6,666 nucleotides of DNA from an uncultured Roseburia sp. (GTDB lineage: Bacteria; Bacillota; Clostridia; Lachnospirales; Lachnospiraceae): the NCBI GenBank assembly GCA_910587865.1, contig CAJUNX010000076.1, forward strand, positions 1 to 6,666, written 5' to 3'. This document shows positions 1 to 5,775 of the stretch, piece by piece. The notes under the pieces are model-generated. The model worked only from the letters and a program-made list of their open reading frames with translations. It searched no databases and was not told the origin of the DNA. The translations under genes and the position numbers were made by a program. Within the stretch, counting starts at the first letter, position 1, and each line of letters begins with the position of its first letter.

Positions 1-37
1 AAATTATAATACCAATCATTGAAGTAATCTTTTTCAT
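1..37 (-). CDS. 5' end of a gene running off the left edge (start codon plus 11 codons)
   Basis: On the minus strand an ATG at 37-35 opens a frame reading MKKITSMIGIII before the window ends. A strong Shine-Dalgarno GGAGGA lies 8 nt upstream (about 46-51), and a promoter is visible further upstream (78-106). A lysine pair followed by a hydrophobic run is typical of the start of a secretory or lipoprotein signal peptide or of a first membrane helix, but 12 residues cannot identify a family. The gene follows the broken LysR gene in the same direction. The start is well supported; the function is unknown. Confidence 0.6.
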   Translation of the reverse strand, partial: MKKITSMIGIII

Positions 38-70
38 GAATGTTTTCCTCCGATATATTCCGATTTGTTG

Positions 71-110
71 TCGCTTTATTATATATCCATTTTTTAAAAA
101 ATGGAAGCGA
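71..110 (-). promoter_or_regulatory. Promoter with 20-bp palindromic operator-like site for the left-edge gene
   Basis: Read on the minus strand, a perfect TATAAT (-10) lies at 83-78. Seventeen bases upstream is a weak -35, TTCCAT, at 106-101. The spacer holds a perfect 20-bp palindrome, TCCATTTTTTAAAAAATGGA (86-105), so a protein bound there would block polymerase. A wider inverted pair, TCGCTT (71-76) and AAGCGA (105-110), brackets the site. The palindrome could also form a hairpin, but it lies upstream of the likely transcription start. The binding protein is unknown. Confidence 0.5.
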
Positions 111-130
111 TTTCTTATACTTCCTGTTCA

Positions 131-690
131 TTAAAACGGAACCGCCAGCGGGTGGCAGATGGACACGGCGCAGCACAGCGGTTCCCGGGAAAGCTCCAAT
201 CCGGCACATCCGCGTAGCTTAAGCATGACGTCGTCAAAAAGTCCGACTACCACGTCAATATCGCGGCCCAGACTGCCAGGGATATCCCTGGCGTTTTCCA
301 CGGAATTTTCAGAGGGAATGATCCGGAACTTGATTTCCGGGCACTGCTCATGGATGGCGGGCCACAGATTCATCAGTGCCTGGGCGGGGGTCATGGGAGA
401 GGTGTCGATCCGGATGATGTCCGTATCTTCCTGCATGACATTCTGGGCCCGGCTGACGGAGTTCCTGCAGTACTGGATGATATATTTTGCATCTTTGTAC
501 AGCGATACGCCGGCCTTTGTCATGGTCAGACCTCTGTGAGTGCGCTCGAATAATGTTACGCCGAGAGAATGTTCGAGCAGATTGATCTGTTTGATCACCG
601 CGGTTGGCGTGATGAACATTTTTCCGCCGCTTTGCCGAAACTGCCCGCATCGGCAGCGGTGAGGAAGGTTTTCAGCTGTGGATTATACAT
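131..690 (-). pseudogene. LysR-family transcriptional regulator, frameshifted and truncated
   Basis: The ATG at 690-688 starts MYNPQLKTFL, a typical LysR N-terminus, and the winged-helix segment follows (AGSFGKAAEK, then ITPTAVIKQINLLE, LFERTHRG). The reading frame breaks at about 615-621. The minus strand has five A's after GCGG where six would give GAA AAA ATG and join the two halves (24 + 162 residues). After the HTH comes part of the effector-binding fold (about residues 85-186), with the usual cysteine-alanine-valine-serine and HPLA stretch. It then stops at 131, near residue 186; LysR proteins are normally about 290-310 residues. The distal half of the effector domain is missing and AT-rich promoter DNA follows at once. 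The single-base shift could be a sequencing error; the 3' loss could not be explained that way. As it stands, no functional regulator is made. Confidence 0.85.
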
Positions 691-716
691 GAAGAGTACC
701 TGCTTTCCATAGAGTT

Positions 717-809
717 TATACCGCAAAGTATATACCGGTCGGATTTCGCTGGCAGGTATGATCCATGAAAAAAGAAATCCATGAAAAAGATCCATTAAAA
801 TCCATTAAA
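717..809. repeat. Short direct repeats upstream of the LysR remnant
   Basis: TATACCG occurs twice in direct orientation (717-723 and 731-737). Four copies of ATCCAT followed by G/T and an A-run start at 761, 777, 790 and 800. The first pair lies just upstream of the LysR start, where a LysR autoregulatory site would be expected. The ATCCAT series lies between the divergent LysR and membrane-protein genes and looks like slippage-type local duplication. No protein assignment can be made. Confidence 0.5.
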
Positions 810-826
810 AAAATGTTAAGAAAAGC

Positions 827-862
827 TTCCTGATTCTTTAAGATTATGCTATACTATTTCAA
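827..862 (+). promoter_or_regulatory. Extended -10 promoter of the small membrane-protein gene
   Basis: TGCTATACT at 847-855 is a TGn-extended -10 with five of six consensus bases. The -35 at the right distance (TTCCTG, 827-832) is weak, which fits an extended -10 promoter. Transcription would start near 862, about 47 bases before the ATG. A TTGACA at 874-879 has no convincing -10 at the right spacing. Confidence 0.5.
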
Positions 863-908
863 TGGGAGATTTTTTGACAAAAGCATTGTGATAAGGGGAG
901 CGGTCATT

Positions 909-1160
909 ATGAAACTGTCATGGAAGATGCTGGCGGCAATGATGTGCTATACGTTTGGCGTGATCGGATGGTGCTATGTCGGCGGCTGGATGATTCTGAC
1001 GAAGCCGGTGAAGGGGCTGATTCTTGCGCATGTTGCAGGAAATCTTTCACTGGGGATGCTTGTTACTGCATTTGTGCAGGGATTTATTTATCTGTCGCTG
1101 GCCGGAGCGGTATGGTGTGTGGGCTATATGCTCGCCAGCCATTTTCGCGATAAGCGGTGA
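909..1160 (+). CDS. Small two-helix membrane protein of unknown function (83 aa)
   Basis: The ATG at 909 is preceded by AAGGGGAG (893-900) at good spacing, so I prefer it to the upstream in-frame ATG at 846, which lies inside the -10 region. The 83-residue product starts MKLSWK. It has a hydrophobic segment at about residues 8-31, a short lysine-containing loop (TKPVKG, 32-37), a weakly polar stretch (ILAHVAGNLSLG) and a second hydrophobic segment at about 50-76, and ends basic (HFRDKR). This predicts a two-helix inner-membrane protein with many small and aromatic residues and three cysteines (C19, 22, 70). The gene has its own promoter and a strong terminator, so it is a single-gene unit. 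I do not recognise a family; a role in membrane sensing or as a transporter accessory is possible but unsupported. Confidence 0.8.
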   Translation: MKLSWKMLAAMMCYTFGVIGWCYVGGWMILTKPVKGLILAHVAGNLSLGMLVTAFVQGFIYLSLAGAVWCVGYMLASHFRDKR

Positions 1161-1187
1161 GCGGTCTGACCATTAAATTACATAACC

Positions 1188-1235
1188 AAAAAGGGGCAGT
1201 TGTAACGCATGCCATGTTACAGCTGCCCCTTTTTA
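1188..1235. terminator. Strong bidirectional terminator between the membrane-protein gene and rarA
   Basis: A 19-bp stem (1188-1206 with 1216-1234) has one G-T mismatch position, a GGGGCAG/CTGCCCC core and a 9-base loop. It is followed by T's on the plus strand, and the A-run at its left end gives T's on the minus strand. It lies 27 bases after the small membrane gene and about 80 bases beyond the end of the convergent rarA, so it can serve both. The 1240-1317 stretch between it and rarA shows only a weak GC-rich near-repeat (GGTGACTGCC, GGCGACTGCC). Confidence 0.9.
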
Positions 1236-1317
1236 TTCCCGTGAGCAACGAGCCGGTGACTGCCCGCAGGCATCTGGCGACTGCCGCGAGGGTCAGATAT
1301 CCCGCTCCTGGGGCGTT

Positions 1318-2712
1318 TCAGGTTTGATGCCCCGCTGCCTGCGGCGGGGTCTCTGCCTGCGGTTCGTTTCGCTGCCGTTCTGCCTGCAGCCGTTTTTTCT
1401 GCTGATCCCGCCAGTCCAGGATTTGTGTGAGCCGCTCTTTCAAAATACCCTCAGCGCCTTCCTCTGTGGGATGGTAGTAGCGTCTGTCGGCGAGCGAATC
1501 AGGCAGGCACTGCATATCCGCGATTTTATCCTCCATGTCATGGGCATACTGGTAGCCCTTCCCGTAGTCCAGCTCCTTCATCAGGCCGGTCACCGCATTG
1601 CGGATGACAAGCGGCACCGGCTCCGCAAGCTGTTCGATGGCGTCGAGCTTTGCGGTCTCATACGCTCTGTAAAGCGCGTTTGACTTCGGGGCGAGCGCCA
1701 TATAGACGACCGCCTCGGTGAGATGCACCGTACATTCCGGCATCCCGATAAAATGGCAGGCCTGATAAGCCGCGACGGCCAGCGGGAGAGCATGGGAATC
1801 CGCAAGACCGATATCCTCGCTGGCAAAGCGGATCACGCGTCTGGCGACGTAGAGCGGATCCTCGCCGGCCTCCAGCATCCGTGCAAGCCAGTAGACGGCA
1901 GCGTCCGGGTCGGAATTGCGCATGGATTTATGAAGCGCGGAGATCAGGTTGTAGTGCTCCTCCCCCTTCTTGTCGTAGAGCAGCGATTTTTTCTGTGTGG
2001 CCTGTGAGAGCGTTTCCATGGAAACCGTAATCGCGCCCGTCTCGTCGATATCCCCGTTTAAAATCACCATCTCAAGCGTGGAGAGCGCCCCGCGTGCGTC
2101 ACCGTTCGCGAAGCCCGCGATCAGGGCAAGCATATCCTCAGTGATGTGGATCGTCTGATTGCCATATCCTTTTTCGGATATTAAGGCACGTTTTAATAAA
2201 TAGATCAAATCCTCACCGGTCAGGGACTGAAGGACAAATACACGGCAGCGGGAAAGAAGCGCGCTGTTGATCTCAAAGGAGGGATTTTCGGTGGTCGCAC
2301 CGATCAAAATGATGCTCCCTTTCTCGACATAGGGAAGAAAAGCATCCTGCTGCGCCTTGTTGAAACGGTGGATCTCGTCGACAAAGACGATTGTTTTCTC
2401 ACCGTACCGCCGGTTGTCCTCCGCCTGCTGCATGACGGTGCGGATTTCCTTAATCCCGCTTGTAACCGCGGAAAAATCGATGAACGTGGCGCGTGTTCTG
2501 CCTGCGATGATGCGGGCAAGCGTGGTCTTGCCGACGCCTGGAGGCCCCCAGAAAATCATGGAGGAGATCTGATCCGCTTCGATGAGCCGGCGCAGTACCT
2601 TTCCCCTGCCGAGCAGATGGGGCTGTCCGGCAAATTCTTCCAGATTCTGCGGGCGGAGCCGTTCTGCGAGCGGCTGGACGATCGTTCTGTCAAATAATGT
2701 CATCTGTTCCAT
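1318..2712 (-). CDS. rarA: Replication-associated recombination protein A (RarA/MgsA), AAA+ ATPase
   Basis: This 464-residue protein is full length for the RarA/MgsA/WRNIP1 family, which acts at stalled replication forks with SSB and the clamp-loading machinery. Visible motifs are Walker A GPPGVGKT (56-63), Walker B IVFVDEIH (108-115), sensor 1 GATTENPSF (138-146), an arginine-finger segment LLSRCR (152-157) and sensor 2 GDARGAL (204-210). The MgsA-type tetramerisation region follows (about 250-430, with KKGEEHYNLISALHKSMRNS and the late YQYAHD and YYHP motifs). The last 30 residues are charged and Gln/Pro-rich, probably disordered. The N-terminus carries QMTLF (3-7), which resembles a beta-clamp-binding peptide (inference). 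The start at 2712 has GTGAGGA upstream at good spacing. It is a housekeeping gene, transcribed in the same direction as lacI but separated by 234 bp of repeats, so probably not a tight operon. Confidence 0.97.
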   Translation of the reverse strand: MEQMTLFDRTIVQPLAERLRPQNLEEFAGQPHLLGRGKVLRRLIEADQISSMIFWGPPGVGKTTLARIIAGRTRATFIDFSAVTSGIKEIRTVMQQAEDNRRYGEKTIVFVDEIHRFNKAQQDAFLPYVEKGSIILIGATTENPSFEINSALLSRCRVFVLQSLTGEDLIYLLKRALISEKGYGNQTIHITEDMLALIAGFANGDARGALSTLEMVILNGDIDETGAITVSMETLSQATQKKSLLYDKKGEEHYNLISALHKSMRNSDPDAAVYWLARMLEAGEDPLYVARRVIRFASEDIGLADSHALPLAVAAYQACHFIGMPECTVHLTEAVVYMALAPKSNALYRAYETAKLDAIEQLAEPVPLVIRNAVTGLMKELDYGKGYQYAHDMEDKIADMQCLPDSLADRRYYHPTEEGAEGILKERLTQILDWRDQQKKRLQAERQRNEPQAETPPQAAGHQT

Positions 2713-2800
2713 ATGTATTCCTCACTTCCGGTAGTTGTCAGAATATGTTCGGGCAGGGAAGACGTTTCTGTCCCGGCAAACTGCGCGCGGGGATGCGGGC

Positions 2801-2943
2801 GGTCCGGTCAGTCCCGGAGCGCAGGAGGCCGGAGAACGGCCCGCGGCGGTCCGGTCAGTCCCGGAGCGCAAACGGTCTGCGGTCGGTCCGGTCAGTCCCG
2901 GAGCGCAGGAGGCCGGAGAACGGCCGGCGGCTGTCCGGCCGGC
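2801..2943. repeat. GC-rich tandem array of three hairpin-forming units between rarA and lacI
   Basis: A 23-bp core beginning GGTCCGGTCAG recurs exactly at 2801-2823, 2848-2870 and 2885-2907. Units 1 and 3 extend identically for another 18 bp (2824-2841, 2908-2925). Unit 2 lacks the internal GGAGGCCGGA, so the periods are 47 and 37 bp. Each core contains the inverted repeat TCCGG-TCAGTC-CCGGA. Units 1 and 3 also contain GGCCG-GAGAA-CGGCC, with arms at 2829-2833 and 2839-2843 allowing one slip, and at 2911-2925. The array ends in a GGCCGG/CCGGCC stem (2922-2927, 2935-2940). A 15-bp string, CCGGCGGCTGTCCGG, at 2924-2938 recurs at 3003-3017 inside the 3' end of lacI. All three plus frames stay partly open, but the translation is merely repetitive. 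No T-run follows the hairpins, so they are not ordinary terminators. The stretch also lies upstream of rarA, where no convincing promoter was found. Confidence 0.85.
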
Positions 2944-2946
2944 AGA

Positions 2947-3963
2947 TCAGCCCTGCCTGGTGGTCTGCCGTTTTAAGAGTGTCGTCGAGATCTGGATCTT
3001 GACCGGCGGCTGTCCGGGGTGCTCCATCAGTTCGATCAGCCGTCTGGCGGCAACCTCGCCCATGTACTGTTTTGGCACGTGAACCGTGGTGAGCGCCGGT
3101 TCGATAACGCTGCTGACCGGCAGATTGTCAAACCCGATGATACAGATATTCTCCGGGATGAGAAAGCCGCACTGGCGGAGCGCCTTCATCGCGCCGACGG
3201 CGATCAGATCGTTGTCCGCAAAATAACAGGAGGCCGGTGTTTCGCCCGAGCGGAGGATTTCAAGCATATCCGCGAAGGCACCGTCGATGGAGGGCGGAAG
3301 CCGGTGCACGATACTTTTGGAGGCCGACATGCCAGAGGCGCGGATCGCATTGTAAAATCCGGTTGCGCGCGTGGCAAAATTGCTGATCTGGTAGGAGGAA
3401 CGCAGATAGCCGGGCTGTGTGCCGCATTTGCGGATCAGATACTGAGTGGCGACAAAAGCGCCCTGCAGGTTGTCGATCAGCACGGAATCACAGGGGACCG
3501 TGTCAAAACAGGCGTCCAGAAGAACAAGGGGAAACGGCAGGGAGAGAAACGGCCTGATGTCCTCCGCAGCCATCTCCGTGCCGAGGAGAAGCATCCCGGC
3601 GCAGTCGGAATACTGAATATCCCCGATCTGTTTTGCGATCGTTTCCTCTTCCTCATAAATATAACTTACTTTTAATTTATAGTCCTGTTCCTTGCAGCCC
3701 AGGGAGGCTCCCTCTGTCACCTCCGAAAAAAACGGTGTGTCGGTGACGACGGTGCCGTGTTTTTTGTAGATGGCCAGGTAGATGGAGCCGCCGAAGCTTT
3801 TTTTGTCGGAAATCTTTGTAAAATCATATCCATATTTAATGGCAGCGTCATACACAAGCTGCCTGGTCTGCGTGCTGACACCGGGTTTGCCGCGCAGCGC
3901 CATGGAGACGGCGGCGGCGGAGAGGTTCAGTTTTTTTGCAAGTTCCTTTGCGGTGATTCCCAT
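2947..3963 (-). CDS. LacI-family transcriptional regulator
   Basis: This intact 338-residue LacI/GalR-type regulator has an N-terminal helix-turn-helix (about residues 4-23; ITAKELAKKLNLSAAAVSMA) with the usual following GKPGVS and the KYGY hinge start. The periplasmic-binding-protein-like effector domain runs from about 58 to 330. Conserved late motifs are FADND (248-252), IIGFDNLP (275-282) and PALTTV (289-294). Such proteins bind a sugar or related ligand and usually repress nearby uptake or catabolic genes. The ATG at 3963 has GGAGG at 3973-3977, 9 bases upstream. The gene is divergent from the solute-binding lipoprotein gene at 4250, so that transporter or its own promoter are the natural targets. 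A promoter and a large dyad lie upstream (4003-4063). The effector cannot be told from sequence. Confidence 0.95.
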   Translation of the reverse strand: MGITAKELAKKLNLSAAAVSMALRGKPGVSTQTRQLVYDAAIKYGYDFTKISDKKSFGGSIYLAIYKKHGTVVTDTPFFSEVTEGASLGCKEQDYKLKVSYIYEEEETIAKQIGDIQYSDCAGMLLLGTEMAAEDIRPFLSLPFPLVLLDACFDTVPCDSVLIDNLQGAFVATQYLIRKCGTQPGYLRSSYQISNFATRATGFYNAIRASGMSASKSIVHRLPPSIDGAFADMLEILRSGETPASCYFADNDLIAVGAMKALRQCGFLIPENICIIGFDNLPVSSVIEPALTTVHVPKQYMGEVAARRLIELMEHPGQPPVKIQISTTLLKRQTTRQG

Positions 3964-4002
3964 CGTATCATTCCTCCATATTGAATAAAAATAGATGGAC
4001 TG

Positions 4003-4063
4003 GGAACGGAAGCGTATCGCTTTTGTTCCTTTTTATTATGAATGGAAATGAGCAAAAAGACAA
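4003..4063 (-). promoter_or_regulatory. lacI promoter with overlapping dyad (candidate autoregulatory operator)
   Basis: On the minus strand, -35 TTGTCT (4063-4058), a 17-bp spacer and -10 CATAAT (4040-4035) form a good sigma-A promoter. Transcription would start near 4028. Exactly there lies a 27-bp dyad. Its outer arms are GGAAC (4003-4007) and GTTCC (4025-4029), and its inner arms AAGCG (4010-4014) and CGCTT (4018-4022) surround a TAT centre, with one 2-bp mismatch between arms. Odd-centred dyads of this size suit LacI-family dimers, so autorepression is likely. A hairpin in the lacI leader is the alternative. Confidence 0.6.
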
Positions 4064-4065
4064 CG

Positions 4066-4098
4066 ATTAAGTGAAAAATAAAGTGAAAAATACTTAAT
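4066..4098. repeat. Tandem 12-bp direct repeat framed by an inverted repeat
   Basis: AAGTGAAAAATA is repeated head to tail (4069-4080, 4081-4092). An inverted pair ATTAAGT (4066-4072) and ACTTAAT (4092-4098) encloses it. It lies upstream of the lacI -35 in the lacI/lipoprotein divergent gap. The phased A-runs suggest bent DNA or a second regulator site; neither can be shown from sequence alone. Confidence 0.6.
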
Positions 4099-4154
4099 AG
4101 CGCACTGAACTTAAGGAAAAACAGAAAAATGAAATAGATTCTAAAAGCATTTCC

Positions 4155-4236
4155 AGAATTTATTCTAAAAAGCTTGACAAAAACGAAACGGCGGCTTAGG
4201 ATAAAAAACATAGAATATATTCTAGAATAAATTCAA
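4155..4236 (+). promoter_or_regulatory. Promoter of the solute-binding gene with three TetR-type operator motifs
   Basis: TTGACA (4174-4179), a 17-bp spacer and TAGGAT (4197-4202) make a strong promoter with a start near 4209. Motifs with a GAAT-N2-ATTC core flank it: AGAAT-TT-ATTCT at 4155-4166 upstream of the -35, TAGAAT-AT-ATTCTA at 4211-4224 directly after the start site, and GAAT-AA-ATTC at 4225-4234 overlapping the previous one. A half-like TAGATTCTA lies at 4135-4143. The same motif occurs next to the tetR gene at 5806-5827. The upstream and downstream sites are 57 bp apart centre to centre, which would suit repression by two bound dimers. Confidence 0.7.
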
Positions 4237-4249
4237 GAAGGAGAACGGA

Positions 4250-4813
4250 ATGAAAAGGAATATTGTAAAAGTACTTGCATTTGGGTTGTCAGCAGTGATG
4301 GCGGCTTCACTGGCGGCCTGCGGATCAGGCGGAGGGGCTCCTGCCGGCGATGCGGCGGGGACGGCATCCTCCAGCGAGGCGGGCGCGTCCTCAGACGTCG
4401 CCGCCGGAGAGAGGAGGACGGAGGACGGAAGAACGCTGCTGCGTCTGGGCTGGAATTATGCCATTACCAGTCTGGCGCCGTTCCAGGCCGAAAGCCCGGC
4501 CAAGAATCTGTTTCGCGCCGCCTCCGCATTTGAATCTCTCTGCTATTATACCCCCGATAGGGAGCTGAAGAATCTGCTGGCAAAGGAATGGCATCAGACG
4601 GATGACGACGGATATGAGTTTGAGGTGGAGATTTATGACTATATCCATGACTGGGAAGGAAATCCGATTACGGCGGATGATGTGGTATACAGCATAGAGC
4701 AGATTGACAGAAACGATGGTGATAAAGAAACTCCTGGGATTTGTGCTGACTTCCATAAAGCGGGAGGAGATTCGGGAGGTCGGCGTCGTGGGACTTCGCG
4801 TGTTCGGAAATAA
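4250..4813 (+). pseudogene. OppA/DppA-type solute-binding lipoprotein, 5' part only
   Basis: The start is well placed: AAGGAG at 4238-4243, then ATG at 4250. The product begins with a lipoprotein signal peptide (basic MKRNIVK, hydrophobic 8-20, lipobox LAAC at 21-24), a Gly/Ser/Ala-rich linker (25-55) and the start of a family 5 solute-binding fold (LRLGWNYAITSLAPF at 64-78; YEFEVEIYDYIHDWEGNPIT and ADDVVYSIEQ up to 151). Members run 500-600 residues and bind peptides or similar ligands outside the membrane for an ABC importer. Here the homology ends at about 4702. The remaining 36 codons read out of frame through a different coding sequence and are low-complexity basic residues. No permease or ATPase gene follows. 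The promoter and start signals remain intact, so a short lipoprotein fragment could still be made. Confidence 0.85.
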
Positions 4814-5006
4814 AAAGCGGACGGGAACCAGATATATCTATTTTTCCAGAGAGAGGATGGATGAGCGCGAACGCTTCGGCATGTGCCTGAAATGGCCGCC
4901 CGGAAATAAGATCTATATGACCTGGAACAGGAAGCGTTATCTTGTGACGCAGACATACTGGGATTCCAGGATCGAGGAATACAATGCCGGTAATCTCGGA
5001 GTATAA
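4704..5006 (+). pseudogene. 3' fragment of an unrecognised gene fused behind the solute-binding remnant
   Basis: A frame different from that of the solute-binding gene stays open from just after a TAG at 4695-4697 to TAA at 5004-5006, about 100 codons, and ends directly before a terminator. It is basic and aromatic, with motifs such as RTGTRYIYFSRERMDE, FGMCLKWPPGNKIYMTWN and YWDSRIEEYNAGNLGV, and it looks like real coding sequence. The only starts (TTG at 4704, ATG at 4716) lack a Shine-Dalgarno site, so this is more likely the C-terminal part of a longer protein whose beginning was deleted. I do not recognise the family. It may once have been the last gene of the transporter operon. Confidence 0.6.
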
Positions 5007-5058
5007 CAGACAGGACGCTCACATCGGATGCAGATGTGAGCGTCCTGTTTCCGTCTGT
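5006..5058. terminator. Bidirectional terminator between the operon remnant and tetR
   Basis: A perfect 16-bp stem (5010-5025 with 5033-5048; GACGCTCACATC and its complement) has a 7-base loop. It can be lengthened by an outer ACAGAC (5006-5011) and GTCTGT (5053-5058) pair across a bulge. It lies between the stop at 5006 and the end of the convergent tetR at 5084. Only short T-runs follow, but the stem is very stable. Confidence 0.8.
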
Positions 5059-5083
5059 AAAAATGTGACGGACAAAAGCCCTG

Positions 5084-5740
5084 TCAGACACGAAAGGCGT
5101 CCGGGTAATTCTTAAGATATGTCTCGGATACGATTCCCCTTAAGTAATTCCGCATGATGGAACCTGTGCTCTCCACGAGACTATAGCTGTTGTCGCATAA
5201 GCACCAGTCGAAGATACATCCCTTCTCAATGATCGCCAGGTCGGAATTGATCTCCTCCGGAGTGGCGTCGATGGCGATATAGCCGCTGTCGATCGCCTGC
5301 CTTAATATGGCCTCATTCTTCCGCACGATCGGTATATCCATGGAGTGTGCGGCCCTGTTGCCGTAGGTGTAGAGGGATTTGTTGCGGTGCGTATAGAAAT
5401 TGCTGATAAAGTCAGCGCCCTGAGCCAGCATAAAATTATTATACAGGCCATAGGAGTCGATGATATTTTTCACAAAATCGTCGTTCTGAATATCCATAAA
5501 TTCCCTGGCGTACACATCGAATGCCTCCCTGAAATAAAACGAGAGGAGATTATCCTTGCTGTCAAAGTGATGATAGAAGCTTCCGACGGAAACGCCTGAC
5601 AGTTTGCAGATATTGGTCACGGTGACATACTCAAATCCCTTTGTCTTTAGTATTTTTCGTGTGGTGGCAAGAATCCTGTCCTTTACCTGCTGTGTCTTTA
5701 CGCGCCTTGGAAGCTTTTCTGCGGTGGCAGTATCTGCCAT
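5084..5740 (-). CDS. TetR/AcrR-family transcriptional regulator
   Basis: I choose ATG at 5740 (218 residues) because GAGGTG lies 6 bases upstream; a GTG at 5749 would add three residues. The N-terminal TetR HTH is clear: helix 1 at about 19-34 (VKDRILATTRKIL), then FEYVTVTNICKLSGVSVGSF (37-56) and YHHFDSKDNL (56-65). The C-terminal domain (about 70-218) is all-helical and rich in aromatic residues (YNNFM, FISNFYTHR), consistent with a small-molecule pocket. Several cysteines cluster late (KGCIFDWCLCDN). The family usually represses neighbouring genes and releases DNA on ligand binding. An inverted-repeat operator just upstream of its promoter, repeated at the solute-binding promoter, marks both neighbours as likely targets. 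The ligand is unknown. Confidence 0.95.
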   Translation of the reverse strand: MADTATAEKLPRRVKTQQVKDRILATTRKILKTKGFEYVTVTNICKLSGVSVGSFYHHFDSKDNLLSFYFREAFDVYAREFMDIQNDDFVKNIIDSYGLYNNFMLAQGADFISNFYTHRNKSLYTYGNRAAHSMDIPIVRKNEAILRQAIDSGYIAIDATPEEINSDLAIIEKGCIFDWCLCDNSYSLVESTGSIMRNYLRGIVSETYLKNYPDAFRV

Positions 5741-5775
5741 ATCCTTCACCTCATTTCTGTATGGTTTCTTTGTTT

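Noticed and set aside
159..539. Plus-strand 126-codon frame opposite the LysR remnant
   Set aside because: It has no ribosome-binding site. The minus strand shows recognisable LysR sequence over the same bases.
1324..2697. Several plus- and minus-strand frames within rarA
   Set aside because: All are out-of-frame shadows of a full-length, motif-complete rarA.
2801..2943. Possible CRISPR array
   Set aside because: There are only three units with unequal periods, the extended unit continues into the would-be spacer, spacers are not unique, and there are no cas genes nearby.
2697..3082. Three overlapping plus-strand frames across the rarA-lacI gap
   Set aside because: Their translations merely repeat SVPERRRPENG-like or GQSRSAGGRR-like strings in every frame, as expected from GC-rich tandem DNA repeats rather than a protein.
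3019..3675. Plus-strand frame of 218 codons antisense to lacI
   Set aside because: It has no Shine-Dalgarno site or family motifs, and it lies wholly inside a clear LacI-family gene on the other strand.
4639..5091. Minus-strand 150-codon frame between tetR and the solute-binding gene
   Set aside because: It runs through the terminator stem at 5010-5048 and overlaps better plus-strand coding; there are no start signals.
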